From: Actinoplanes sp. KI2
GTDB lineage: Bacteria > Actinomycetota > Actinomycetes > Mycobacteriales > Micromonosporaceae
DNA: 64,000 bases
Assembly: GCF_025630775.1 (NCBI RefSeq)
Contig: NZ_JAOSZE010000001.1
Span: 186,001 to 250,000 of the forward strand
Reading direction: 5' to 3'
Part shown: piece by piece, positions 7,867 through 17,791 of the stretch
Layout of the letters: every line of letters starts with the position of its first letter
Position numbering within the stretch: the first letter of the stretch is position 1
Notes under the pieces: generated by a model
Database searches by the model: none
What the model was told of the DNA's origin: nothing
What the model saw: the letters and a program-made list of their open reading frames with translations, nothing else
Translations under genes and position numbers: made by a program

Positions 7867-9162
7867 ATGATCGGCCGGCAGATCGCCGCCCTGCGGCACG
7901 CCAACGGGTTGACGCAGGAGCAACTCGCCGAACGTGCCGGCGTATCCGTCGACGTCATTCGCAGATTGGAGCAAGGGCAGCGCAGAACTGCCCGTTTGGC
8001 CACCTTGCACGCCATAGCCGCGGCGCTCGGCTGCAAGGTCTCGATCAGCTTCGCCGACGGTGGGGCGCAGGAATCGACCTCACCTGGCCAGTACCGCGAC
8101 CAGAATGAGAGCTCTCGGAGCCGAGACCCAGAATCGAGCGACATGAAGCGACGAGAGCTTCTGCGGCTGGTTACCGCAGCCACCGCGGTGGTCAGCGCCT
8201 CTTCACCTGCCCACCCAGCGAACGAAGAGGACCTCGGCCGGCTGGGCGCATCGGAGCGCGGGCGTCTGGGTCGAGCCGCTCTCGGTGAGCTCACCACGGT
8301 CAACGCAAGTCTGTGGACGGCCTTCGTCTTGGCCCCGGCCAAGGCCGACGTGGCGCCGGCCGTCTGGGCCCAGGTGCAGCGGCTGACCGATGTGCTGCGC
8401 CGACCACAGTCCACGGTGGTACGCGCGATGGTGTGCGCCCTGAATGCCGACGTCTTTCAACTCGCCGGCGAAATCCTCTTCGACGCCAACCGATACGCCG
8501 ACGCCAGCTACTGCTACACCCTTGCGGCGATGGCCGCGCGGGAGGCGGACGCGATGGATCTTTGGGCTTGTGCGCTGACTCGGCAGGCCTACATCAGCGT
8601 TTACGAGCGCCGGTTCCGCGATGCGGTTCCGCTGCTCGGGCTTGCTGCTGACCTGGCCCGCAGGGGCGATCCGCAGCTGGCAACCCGTCAGTGGGTCTCC
8701 TCGGTGCGTGCTCAGGCCGTGGCGGGTGTCGGCGATCAAGCGGCCTGCGAACGTGCCCTCGAACAAGCCGAACAGGTACAGGCCCTCACGAGTCCCGGCA
8801 ACGGCGGATGGCTACGTTTCGACGGCTCCCGACTCGTGGAGGACCGCGCAAGCTGCTATGTGCAGCAGCGCCGGCCTGACTTGGCGGAGCCGCTCTTGGT
8901 TGAACTCCTGACCCGCCATCACGCAGGGCGACGGCGAGGAATCGCCCTCGTCGATCTGGCGATGACCAGTGCGCTACGGCCGGACGTGCTGCGCTTGGTG
9001 ACCTACGGAGCAGCTGCGGTGGATCACGCCCGGCAGACCGCGTCCGGAGTCGTGGTGCGCAGGTTACAAGACCTGCGACCCCATCTGGCCCGGTTCTCGA
9101 AGGATCCGCACGTTCGCAACTTGAACAACGAAATCGCGCACCTGGCAATCGCATCAAAGTGA
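7867..9162 (+). CDS. XRE-family regulator with C-terminal TPR-like region
   Basis: 431-aa predicted DNA-binding regulator. The ATG at 7867 gives the canonical start of an HTH_3 domain (GRQIAALRHANGLTQEQLAERAGV, residues about 2-25, recognition helix SVDVIRRLEQG) and has CGGAGG upstream. Residues about 95-120 contain KRRELLRLVTAATAVV, a twin-arginine-like linker seen in this family. The remaining 300 residues are helical, with YCYTLAAMAAREA and TRQAYISVYERR resembling tetratricopeptide repeats. Such proteins sense a partner or ligand through the TPR region. It precedes the small tandem-motif gene at 9191 by 28 bp and is divergent from 7180-7656. Confidence 0.82.
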   Translation: MIGRQIAALRHANGLTQEQLAERAGVSVDVIRRLEQGQRRTARLATLHAIAAALGCKVSISFADGGAQESTSPGQYRDQNESSRSRDPESSDMKRRELLRLVTAATAVVSASSPAHPANEEDLGRLGASERGRLGRAALGELTTVNASLWTAFVLAPAKADVAPAVWAQVQRLTDVLRRPQSTVVRAMVCALNADVFQLAGEILFDANRYADASYCYTLAAMAAREADAMDLWACALTRQAYISVYERRFRDAVPLLGLAADLARRGDPQLATRQWVSSVRAQAVAGVGDQAACERALEQAEQVQALTSPGNGGWLRFDGSRLVEDRASCYVQQRRPDLAEPLLVELLTRHHAGRRRGIALVDLAMTSALRPDVLRLVTYGAAAVDHARQTASGVVVRRLQDLRPHLARFSKDPHVRNLNNEIAHLAIASK

Positions 9163-9190
9163 CCACGACGTACATCTGGAAGGCGCCTCA

Positions 9191-9559
9191 GTGACCGCAG
9201 AAGCTGGCAAGATCTTTCGCGAGGCATGGATATCCGGGGTCGGCAAGCATTACCCCGGCGAGCCCAAAGCTGGCTATGTCGCGCCGTGGGACGACACTCC
9301 CGAGTGGGAGCGGCAGAGCGCCGGCGCGGTCTATCAACTCGTGGCCGACCTGCTGCGAAGCAGCGAAGGGGCCGCACGTCTTCTCACCCGGGTTCAGAAA
9401 GGCCAATTCGTGGCGGCTTGCTGGACGGCCCAGATACATCTGCGGATCGAAAATCCAAAGCCGTCGTACGTCGCCGCCTGGGAGGACCTGCCGGTGTGGC
9501 AGCGAGAAGTCGATGCGGACATCTTCGAGGCTATCGAGCGGACGGAAAGGACGAGCTGA
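9191..9559 (+). CDS. Small protein with two RyR-like W(D/E)D.P.W motifs
   Basis: 122-aa soluble protein starting at GTG 9191, in the same direction and 28 bp after the XRE regulator. It contains an internal duplication: GYVAPWDDTPEWERQ near residue 28 and SYVAAWEDLPVWQRE near residue 93. The W-E/D-D-x-P-x-W pattern resembles the RyR (ryanodine-receptor-like) domain used by bacterial and phage proteins thought to bind nucleotide-derived ligands. That link is from pattern memory, not a search. The 3' end overlaps the convergent kinase gene by 29 bp. Function unknown. Confidence 0.7.
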   Translation: MTAEAGKIFREAWISGVGKHYPGEPKAGYVAPWDDTPEWERQSAGAVYQLVADLLRSSEGAARLLTRVQKGQFVAACWTAQIHLRIENPKPSYVAAWEDLPVWQREVDADIFEAIERTERTS

Positions 9560-10724
9560 CCGAGGCGCTGTCCACGTTCCCCGTGTTTGCGGCGGCGACC
9601 AGCTCGCGGTCGCTGCTGAAGGTGACCTCGATGCGCAGGCCGCCGCTCGGGCCGGGGTGTGCGTCGATCGTGGCGTCGTGGGCGGTGGCGATGGCTCGGA
9701 CGATCGACAGGCCCAGGCCGTGGTGGCCGGCCCGGCCGGCCGTGCGGTCCAGGCGCTGGAACGGCTCGAACAGGTCGGCGACGCGGTCGGGTGGGATGGG
9801 CCGGCCGGTGTTCGCGACGGTCAGTACCGGCTGGCCGGCGCGGACGCCGGTGGTCACCTCGATCGAGCCGCCGGGCACGTTGTACGCGATCGCGTTGTCC
9901 ACCAGGTTGGCGACCAGGCGCTCGACCAGCGCCGGGTCACCGCTGGTCCAGGCCGAGTCGATGCGCGTGCCCAGGCGTACGCCCGCGTGCAGAGCGCCCA
10001 CCCGGTAGGCCGCCACCGTCCGGTCGGCGATCTCGGAGAGATCGACGTGTTCGTGCCGGGCGAGCTCGCGCTCGCTGCCGGCCAGGGTGAGCAGCGACTC
10101 CAGCATCGCGGCCTGCTGCCGGCGCAGCTCCAGCAGGCGCTCGACCAGCGCCCGGTACTGCGGCAGCGTCGCCGTCCGGTCGGTCAAAGTCTCCTCGATC
10201 AGCGCGTGTTCGAGGGTGATCGGGGTGCGCAGCTCGTGCGCGGCGTTGGCCACGAACCGCTGGTGCGCGTCGAGTGCCGTCTCCAGCCGTTGCAGCAGGC
10301 CGTCGACCGTGTCGGAGAGGTCCTTGAGCTCGTCGCGGGGGCCGGTCGCGGCGAGCCGGTCGTGCACGTTGCGGGCCGATATCCGCTGGATCGTCGCGAT
10401 CATCGTGCGCAGCGGGCTGAGGATGCGGCCGGCCATCAGCCAGCCCAGCAGCAGGGCCAGCACCGTCATGATCGCCAGCGCGACGCCCGAGTAGATGAGC
10501 AGCGCGTGCAGGGTGGCCTGGTGCTGGCGCTCGGCCTCGGAGCGGGCCCGGTCGACGAGATCGGGCAGGGCCGGAGGCGGCGGGTCGCCCTGCCCGCTGA
10601 AGCTGCGCAGCACCAGGTTCCGCTTGGTCTGGGAGACCAGCAGGTAGGTGATGGTCAGCAGCGCCGCGCCGGAGAGCACGAAGAGAACGCTGTAGAGCAA
10701 GGTGAGCCGGGCCCGGATGTTCAT
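9531..10724 (-). CDS. Sensor histidine kinase
   Basis: 397-aa membrane histidine kinase, start ATG 10724, two bases after the response-regulator stop. Seen: TM1 at about residues 6-28, a short extracytoplasmic segment, TM2 (YSGVALAIMTVLALLLGWLM), HAMP, dimerisation domain with phospho-acceptor His in NAAHELRTPI, then HATPase boxes N (NLVDNAIAYN), G1 (VANTGRP) and G2 (GHHGLGLSIV). It should phosphorylate the paired OmpR-type regulator. The divergent lipoprotein-adaptor-ABC operon at 11457-14809 is the obvious candidate target, suggesting a cell-envelope or drug-responsive system. The signal is unknown. Confidence 0.92.
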   Translation of the reverse strand: MNIRARLTLLYSVLFVLSGAALLTITYLLVSQTKRNLVLRSFSGQGDPPPPALPDLVDRARSEAERQHQATLHALLIYSGVALAIMTVLALLLGWLMAGRILSPLRTMIATIQRISARNVHDRLAATGPRDELKDLSDTVDGLLQRLETALDAHQRFVANAAHELRTPITLEHALIEETLTDRTATLPQYRALVERLLELRRQQAAMLESLLTLAGSERELARHEHVDLSEIADRTVAAYRVGALHAGVRLGTRIDSAWTSGDPALVERLVANLVDNAIAYNVPGGSIEVTTGVRAGQPVLTVANTGRPIPPDRVADLFEPFQRLDRTAGRAGHHGLGLSIVRAIATAHDATIDAHPGPSGGLRIEVTFSSDRELVAAANTGNVDSASVSSSFPSAR

Positions 10725-10726
10725 GG

Positions 10727-11368
10727 TCAGATCCGGTAGCCCGCGCGCGGGACGGTCTCGATCATCGCGGGCTCGCCGAGCTTGCCGCGCAGCCGGTTGA
10801 TGGTCGCCTTCACCGTGGTGGTGAACGGGTCGGCGGCCTCGTCCCAGACCCGTTCCAGCAGCTCCTCGGCGGAGACCGCGCGATGGTCGGCGGCCAGCAG
10901 GTACTCCAGCACGGCGAACTCCTTGGGCGACAGCGCCAGCCGGACGCCGGCGCGGGTGGCGACCCGGCGGGCCGGGTCGAGCTCGAGATCGGCATACCCG
11001 AGCAGGGTGGGCACCACCTGCGGGGAGCGGCGACCTATCGCTCGCAGGCGGGCAATCAGTTCCGCGTACGCGAAGGGCTTGGGCAGATAGTCGTCCGCGC
11101 CGAGGTTGAGCCCCTCGACCCGGTCGGCCAGCGTCCCCGACGCCGTCAACATCAACACTCGGGGGCCGGTCAGCTGCCGGCACACGTCGTCGCCGTGCAC
11201 CACCGGGATGTCCCGGTCGAGCACCAGCACGTCGTAGTCGGTCGCGATGGTGCGCTCGAGGGCGGCGCCGCCGTCGTAGACCACGTCGACGGCCATCCCC
11301 TCGCGGCGCAGCACCCGCCCGATCGAGTCGGCCAACTCGGCCTGATCCTCCACCACCAGCACCCGCAT
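10727..11368 (-). CDS. OmpR-family response regulator
   Basis: 213-aa two-component regulator. Seen: receiver domain (VLVVEDQAEL acidic pair; phospho-Asp in VLVLDRDIP; Lys in PKPFAYAEL) and a C-terminal winged helix (SPKEFAVLEYLL, RVWDEAADPFTTTVKATINRLRGKLG). It is the first gene of the kinase operon and lies 88 bp from the divergent lipoprotein start, so a shared control region is likely. DNA-binding sites were not identified. Confidence 0.93.
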   Translation of the reverse strand: MRVLVVEDQAELADSIGRVLRREGMAVDVVYDGGAALERTIATDYDVLVLDRDIPVVHGDDVCRQLTGPRVLMLTASGTLADRVEGLNLGADDYLPKPFAYAELIARLRAIGRRSPQVVPTLLGYADLELDPARRVATRAGVRLALSPKEFAVLEYLLAADHRAVSAEELLERVWDEAADPFTTTVKATINRLRGKLGEPAMIETVPRAGYRI

Positions 11369-11456
11369 GCCGCCCAGCCTGCCCGATCGCGTGTCACACC
11401 GAGGTCACCGAATCGCGGACCCGGCTGTGACCGCGGCCCTCGTAGAACTCGTAGCC

Positions 11457-11945
11457 ATGCGAATCAAAACTCTGCTCGCCACCGGCCTGCTGGTCCTCGC
11501 GACCGCCGCCTGCGGTGGCCACGGTGACCAGCCCTCCGCCACACCCTCGACGCCCGACCGCGATGCCCAGGCCGTGAAGTACTCGCAGTGCATGCGGGAG
11601 AACGGCGTGCCCGACTTCCCCGACCCGGTCGACGGCCGGATCCAGCTGCGCGGCCAGAAGGGCAGCGACCTCGACCCGGAGAGCGCCGGCTTCAAGACCG
11701 CGCAGGAGGCCTGCAAGCAGTACGAACCGGCCGGCGCGAACCGGGCCGGGCAGAACGGCCAGCAGCAGGCGCAGGCGCTCAAGTGGGTGCAGTGCATGCG
11801 GCAGAACGGCGTGCCGAACATGCCCGACCCGCAGGCCGACGGCCGGATGCTGTTCTCCGTCGACAACGGGGTCGACCCGGAGTCGCAGGCGTTCAAGGAC
11901 GCCCAGCAGAAGTGCCGCGACCTGGCGCCCGGCGGGATGGGCTGA
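11457..11945 (+). CDS. Secreted lipoprotein with duplicated QCMR.NGVP motif
   Basis: 162-aa predicted lipoprotein. The ATG at 11457 starts a signal peptide (MRIKTLLATGLLVLATAAC) ending in a lipobox with Cys 19. The mature part has two related blocks, YSQCMRENGVPDFPDP and WVQCMRQNGVPNMPDP, each followed by an Asp-Pro-Glu segment and a further Cys, suggesting two disulphide-linked repeats. It is the first gene of the MacB-like operon (stop overlaps the adaptor start by one base). Small lipoproteins of this type commonly precede adaptor genes in actinobacteria. Its role, perhaps substrate capture or sensing, is unknown. Confidence 0.83.
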   Translation: MRIKTLLATGLLVLATAACGGHGDQPSATPSTPDRDAQAVKYSQCMRENGVPDFPDPVDGRIQLRGQKGSDLDPESAGFKTAQEACKQYEPAGANRAGQNGQQQAQALKWVQCMRQNGVPNMPDPQADGRMLFSVDNGVDPESQAFKDAQQKCRDLAPGGMG

Positions 11946-12933
11946 TGCGCGTCCCGCTCCTGATGCTGCTGGTCGGCCTGCTCTCGGCGTGCGGGGCGGC
12001 CGGCCAGGCGGAACCGGCCGCGACCGCCGCCCCGGCCACCGCGACCGTGCGGCAGGGCTCGCTGAACGGCCAGGTCAGCCAGAACGGCACCCTGTCGTAC
12101 GCGGCCCAGGCCGACGGCAGCGACTACCCAGTGGTCAACCAGGCCGCCGGTGTCTACACCGAACTGCCGGCCGCCGGCCAGGTGGTCGCCTGCGGCCACG
12201 TCCTCTACCGGGTCGGTGACGACCCGGTGCTGCTGCTCTGCGGCAGCCGCCCGTTCTACCGCGACCTGGCCGAGGGCGACGACGGCTGGGACGTGGCCAT
12301 CCTCAACCGGAACCTGGGCGTCGCCGGCGACGAGTTCACCGGGAAGACAGCGTCCGGTCTGTCGGAGCTGTTGGACAAGGAGGAGCTGTCGGTCGGCGAT
12401 GCCGTCGTCCTCCCGGGGCCGGTCCGGATCTCCGGGGTCACCGCTCAACTCGGTGGCCGGGCGGTGCCGGGCAGCCCGCTCGGCACCGCGGTGACCACCC
12501 GCCACGAGGTCGTCGTGCAGCTGAACGCGGCCCAGCAGGCCCAGGTCAAGGTCGGCAACCGGGCACAGGTCACGCTGCCGGACAACCGGGTCACCGGCGG
12601 CCGGGTCAGCCGGATCGGCACGGTCGCCACCCAGGGCCGGGACGGCAGCGCGACCGTCCCGGTCTACCTGAGCCTGGACAAGCCCAAGGACGCCGGGACG
12701 CTCGACGCCGCGCCGGTCCGGGTGCAGATCACCACGGCCGGGGTGAAGAACGCGCTGATCGTCCCGGTGACCTCGCTGATCGGGGCGGGCACCGGGTACG
12801 CGATCGAGCGGGTCACCGCGGCCGGCGGGCGGGAGACCGTCCCGGTCAAGCTCGGCCTCTTCGACGATGCGGCCGGAATGGTGCAGGTGACCGGTGACCT
12901 GCGGGCCGGCGACCGAGTGGTGGTGCCGTCGAC

Positions 12934-12937
<4 letters not shown>
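11945..12937 (+). CDS. Membrane-fusion/adaptor lipoprotein (HlyD/MacA-like)
   Basis: 330-aa extracytoplasmic adaptor. Seen: signal peptide with lipobox LLSACGA; a region typical of actinobacterial adaptors with a peptidoglycan-binding-like segment (GDDGWDVAILNRNLGV); barrel-like VKVGNRAQVTLPDNRVTGGRVSRIG; and a C-terminal domain ending GLFDDAAGMVQVTGDLRAGDRVVVP. It would couple the ABC permease to the outside envelope. It overlaps the preceding stop by one base and the ATPase start by four (ATGA), so the genes are translationally coupled. Confidence 0.86.
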
Positions 12938-13600
<663 letters not shown>

Positions 13601-13620
<20 letters not shown>

Positions 13621-14809
13621 CCAGATACGGGTGGCGAGCATCGGGGTGCGCGCTCGGAAGGTGCGGGCCGGACTGTCCGGGCTGGGCATCGCGATCGGCG
13701 TGGCCGCGATCGTGGCCGTGCTGGGCCTCTCCTCGTCGTCGCAGGCCGGGCTGCTGGCCCAGATCGACCGGCTCGGCACCAACCTGCTCACCGCGAGCAG
13801 CGGCCAGACGTTCGCCGGCGCGGCGGCCCAGCTGCCGGCCGAGGCGCCGGCCCGGGTCGGCAACCTGGACGCGGTCCAGCAGGTCGCGCACACCGCGGCG
13901 ATCGACGACGCGAAGGTCTACCGCAGCCCGCTGATCCCGGCGATCAGCACCAACGCGCTGACCGTGCGGGCCGCGAGCCTCAACCTGCCGGCGGTGGCGG
14001 CGACCGGGATCGCCCAGGGGCGCTGGCTCAACCAGGCCACCGCCACCCAGCCGGTGGCCGTGCTCGGCGCGGTCGCGGCCCAGCGGCTCGGCTTCGACCG
14101 GGTCACCCCGGGCCGGCGGGTCTGGCTCGGCGGCCAGTGGTTCTACGTGGCCGGCATCCTCCAGCCCGCGTTGCTCGCCACCGAGCTGGACAGCAGTGTC
14201 CTGATCGGATACCCGGCGGCCCAGCACTACCTCGACTACGTCGAGATCGAGCACGGCAGGGCGGTGGCCGGGCCGCCGAGCAAGCTGTACGTGCGGGCCG
14301 ACACCGACCGGGTCGCGCAGGTGCAGGCGGTGCTGGCCCAGACCGCGAACCCGGAGTCGCCGAGCGAGGTCGACATCAGCCAGCCGTCCGACGCGCTGAC
14401 CGCCCGGGCCGCCGCCGAGGGCGCGTTCGACAGCCTGTTCCTCGGGCTCGGTGTGGTCGCGCTGATCGTCGGCGCGGTCGGGGTCGCCAACATCATGATC
14501 ATCTCGGTGCTGGAGCGGCGGTCGGAGATCGGCCTGCGGCGGGCGCTCGGCGCGACCCGGCGGCAGGTCCGCGGTCAGTTCCTGGCCGAGGCGGTGCTGC
14601 TCACCGTGCTCGGCGGCGCGGCCGGGGTGGCCGCCGGCATCGTCGCCACCGTCGTCTATGCCCGGACCAAGGGCTGGCAGGTGGTGGTGCCGGTGGAGGC
14701 GTGGGCCGGTGGGATCGCTGCGGCGGTCGTGATCGGCGCGATCGCCGGGCTGGTGCCGGCGCTGCGGGCCGCGCGCCTCTCGCCCACCGAGGCGTTACGC
14801 ACGGTCTGA
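13601..14809 (+). CDS. ABC transporter permease, FtsX/MacB type
   Basis: 402-aa permease with the MacB topology: TM1 (LGIAIGVAAIVAVLGL), a large extracytoplasmic domain of about 230 residues, and three C-terminal TMs (LGLGVVALIVGAVGVANIMI; AVLLTVLGGAAGVAAGIV; GGIAAAVVIGAIAGLVPAL). The ERRSEIGLRRALGATRRQV motif between TM2 and TM3 is diagnostic for FtsX-like permeases. It is the last gene of the operon and probably exports a lipopeptide, peptide or antibiotic, or responds to one; the substrate is not evident. Confidence 0.93.
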
Positions 14810-14868
14810 GATCGGGATGCTGCGGTACGCCGGGGAGGTCGACTGGTCCTCGGCGTACCTCGCCGCGT

Positions 14869-15981
14869 TCAGTAGAGGTGCCCGCTCGCATACGCGCGGG
14901 CGATCAGCGTCGTCCACCGGTACACCGCGTCCTCGTTCGGGGCGAGCGGGCCCGGGCGAAAATGCGGCGAGCCGACGCCGCGCTGGACCGACTCGCAGGC
15001 CGCCCAGTCCTGCCGGTTGGTGAGATCCCAGAAGTCCACCGCGTACGCCGGATCGGTGATCTCCTCGGGGAAGTACCACCGGCACTCGACCTCGGTCACG
15101 CCCGGCGACACCGGCCACAGGCGGTGCGTCATCACGTAGTCGGGGTGGGCGGAGACCAGCAGGTTCGGGAACAGCGCGACGTAGCGCACGCTGCGCCGCG
15201 GTGCACCGTCGATGAACACCCCGGCGCCGCGCCCGTCGGTCGACATCGTCTCGGCGTGCTCCCGCAGGTCCATCGATCCACCCACCCACGCACCCGGCAG
15301 GTCCCAGTTGCTGCCCGAGGCAGGCGGCGAGACGCGGCACAGCTCGGGATGGATCTGCGGGCAGTGGTAGCACTCCTGATAGTTCTCGACGATCACCTTC
15401 CAGTTGGCGGCGACCCGGTAGTCGTGCGCCGCCCCGAGCCGCAGCTCGGCCGACCGGTACGGGCGCAGCAGGCCGTCCAGGTCGCCGAGGTGGTCGGCGA
15501 ACGGCGGCGCGTCCCCCGTCGCGTTGATGAACAGCCAGCCCTCCCACACCACCGCGGGCAGCTCGACCAGGCCGTGCTCGGCCGGGTCGAAATCGGCCAC
15601 CTCGCGCATCGCGGTAGCGGTGCTCAGCGTCCCGTCGAGGCGATAGGCCCAGCCGTGGTACGGGCACACCACGGCGATCCGGTCGGCGGCCCCGCCCTCG
15701 GGCAGCAGTTCGTGGCCGCGGTGCCGGCACACGTTGGCGAAGGCGCGAACCGTCCCTTCGTCGCGGGTCAGCAGGATGCCGATGCCGCCTACGGTCAGCG
15801 CGCGCTGCCGCTCCCGGACCTCGTCGGCGCGGCCCAGGCAGGTCCAGGTCCCGGCGAACAGGTGGCGCAGCTCCCACGCAAAGATCTGTGGATCGGTGTA
15901 GGCGGCGGCGGGGAGGGTGCGGGACCGGCCGAACGGCCGGAGCACGGCTTCGAGAGCGTCGGCGTCGATCGGAGCAGCCAT
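14869..15981 (-). CDS. Rieske non-heme iron oxygenase, alpha subunit
   Basis: 370-aa aromatic-ring-hydroxylating or choline-monooxygenase-like oxygenase. Seen: Rieske [2Fe-2S] ligands in CRHRGHEL and CPYHGW (about residues 85-110) and the mononuclear iron site in ENYQECYHCPQIHP, with a later Asp presumably completing the facial triad. The overall pattern (SMDLREHAETMS, PNLLVSAHPDYVMTHRLWP) resembles monooxygenases acting on quaternary amines or small aromatics. The gene is 33 bp downstream of the SulP transporter on the same strand, so they are probably cotranscribed. No reductase gene is adjacent. Substrate unknown. Confidence 0.9.
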   Translation of the reverse strand: MAAPIDADALEAVLRPFGRSRTLPAAAYTDPQIFAWELRHLFAGTWTCLGRADEVRERQRALTVGGIGILLTRDEGTVRAFANVCRHRGHELLPEGGAADRIAVVCPYHGWAYRLDGTLSTATAMREVADFDPAEHGLVELPAVVWEGWLFINATGDAPPFADHLGDLDGLLRPYRSAELRLGAAHDYRVAANWKVIVENYQECYHCPQIHPELCRVSPPASGSNWDLPGAWVGGSMDLREHAETMSTDGRGAGVFIDGAPRRSVRYVALFPNLLVSAHPDYVMTHRLWPVSPGVTEVECRWYFPEEITDPAYAVDFWDLTNRQDWAACESVQRGVGSPHFRPGPLAPNEDAVYRWTTLIARAYASGHLY

Positions 15982-16014
15982 GCGGACAGTCTCCCCCGAT
16001 CTTCCACTCCCCGG

Positions 16015-17715
16015 TTACGAAGAGCTGACCCGGAACGCCGCGACCGCCTCGGTGATCGTGGGGAAGATCCGGCCGGTGCCGATCCTCGCCGTCACGCCGA
16101 AGCGGTCGAGCTCCTCGCGCAGATGATCGGTCGCGGCCACGACGGCGAAGGTGACGTTGCGTTCGGCGAGGCCGTCGGCGAGCTCGGCCAGGGTCTGGCC
16201 GCCGGTGTAGTCGACATCGTCGATCGCCTCGGCGAGGAGCACGAACCAGCGTGGCGGGTGGTCCACGTCGACGAGCGCCATCGCCTCCTCCACCAGGCGC
16301 GAGGCATTCGCGTAGAAGAGCCCGACGCCGAAGCGGTAGATCACGAGACCGGGCTCGCTGACCGCGCCCGGCTCGGCCGGGATCTGGTGCGGATCGCCCC
16401 GGTCGTCCACCGTGACGACGGTGTCGCGCGGTACGTAGTGGCGGCGCACGTGCAGGATGAGCGACAGGACGATGGCCAGGATGATGCCCTGCTCGACGCC
16501 GACACCGACCACCACGGCCGCGGTCGCCGCCGCGATCCAGAACTCGTCGCGCCGCAGCCGCCAGATCGCCTTCATGCCGGCGATGTCGACCAGCTTGATG
16601 CCGATCAGGAAGACCACGGCCGAGAGCACCGCATTCGGCAGATACTCCAGCGGTTTCGTGAGAAAGAGCAGCACGATCGCGACGACCGCGGCCATCGTCA
16701 GCTGGGCGATCTGCGTGCGGCTCTTCGCCTCGTCCACCATCTCGGTCTTGGTGGGGCTGCCGTTCACGACGAAGGTGCTGCTGAACCCGGCGGCGACGTT
16801 GGCGAGGCTGAGACCGACCAGATCCGTGTTCTCGTCGAACCGTTCCCGGTAGCGGACCGCATAGGCGCGGGAGGTGGCCGCGCTCTGCGCGAGGATCACG
16901 AGGAACATCGAGGCCGACGCGCCGAGCAACCCCCCGACGTTGCTCCAGCTCACGCCGCTGGGGAAGCCGAGGTGGGGTAGGCCGCTCGGCACCGGCCCGA
17001 GCGTCGCGACGCCGTGCGAGCTCAGGTGGAACGCGTAGCTGACGATGATCGTCGCGACCACGGCGACCAGGCCGCCGGGGATCGCCTTGATCCACCGGTC
17101 GAAGACGACGAGCGTGACGAGCACGGCGACCGACACCGCGAGCGTCGCGCCGGACGTCTGTCCGATCTCGTCGAGCGTCTTGCCGAGGGTGATCAATGTT
17201 CCGCTCACCTGGTCGACGTCGACGTGCGGCTTGGGCACCCCGAGCATCCCGCCGACCTGACCGGCGGCCACCTGGATGCCGACGCCGGTGAGGAACCCGA
17301 CGAGAACCGTGCGGGAGATGAAGTTCGCGAGGAAGCCGAGCTTGACCAGGCGGGCGAGGATCAGCAGCGCGCCGCAGATCAGCGCGCTCAGACCGGCGAG
17401 CGCGAGCCATTGCGGCGAGCCGGGTTGAAGCCCGGCGATACCCAGCGCGGCGATGCCGCTGAACATGATCGCCGCGGTGGCCGAGTCGCCGCCGACGACC
17501 AGGTGGCGCGAGGACCCGAGCAGGCCGAAGACCACCGCCGGCAACAGGATGGTGTAGAGGCCCGTGATGACGGGCGTCCCCGCGATCTTCGTGTAGCCCA
17601 TCACCTCGGGAATCGCGAGCGCGGCCAGCGTCACGCCGGCGATGAGGTCCCGGCGCAGCCACGCGCGCTGGTATGGCGCGATGCCCTGGAGGAACGGCGT
17701 TTCGCTGGTCGCCAT
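16015..17715 (-). CDS. SulP-family anion transporter with STAS domain
   Basis: 566-aa SulP/SLC26-type transporter. Seen: N-terminal RRDLIAGVTLAALAIPEVMGY, the family hallmark, about 12 TM segments, QSAATSRAYA, and a C-terminal STAS domain (PGLVIYRFGVGLFYANA to EAVAAFRVSS). ATG 17715 was preferred over ATG 17730 because an upstream GGTGA and typical spacing support it. SulP proteins carry sulphate, bicarbonate or small organic anions. Linkage to a Rieske oxygenase suggests import of an organic anion for oxidation, but this is inference. Confidence 0.92.
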   Translation of the reverse strand: MATSETPFLQGIAPYQRAWLRRDLIAGVTLAALAIPEVMGYTKIAGTPVITGLYTILLPAVVFGLLGSSRHLVVGGDSATAAIMFSGIAALGIAGLQPGSPQWLALAGLSALICGALLILARLVKLGFLANFISRTVLVGFLTGVGIQVAAGQVGGMLGVPKPHVDVDQVSGTLITLGKTLDEIGQTSGATLAVSVAVLVTLVVFDRWIKAIPGGLVAVVATIIVSYAFHLSSHGVATLGPVPSGLPHLGFPSGVSWSNVGGLLGASASMFLVILAQSAATSRAYAVRYRERFDENTDLVGLSLANVAAGFSSTFVVNGSPTKTEMVDEAKSRTQIAQLTMAAVVAIVLLFLTKPLEYLPNAVLSAVVFLIGIKLVDIAGMKAIWRLRRDEFWIAAATAAVVVGVGVEQGIILAIVLSLILHVRRHYVPRDTVVTVDDRGDPHQIPAEPGAVSEPGLVIYRFGVGLFYANASRLVEEAMALVDVDHPPRWFVLLAEAIDDVDYTGGQTLAELADGLAERNVTFAVVAATDHLREELDRFGVTARIGTGRIFPTITEAVAAFRVSSS

Positions 17716-17791
17716 GTCATCACCGTCCATCGAAGGCGACGGTCCGGCATCCCTCCTGGCGAAGGATATTCGCCACCGACAATCGCGACCC

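Noticed and set aside
14137..16980. A 947-codon plus-strand frame running through the permease, Rieske and SulP genes
   Set aside because: It is low-complexity and crosses three unrelated genes with recognisable products in other frames.
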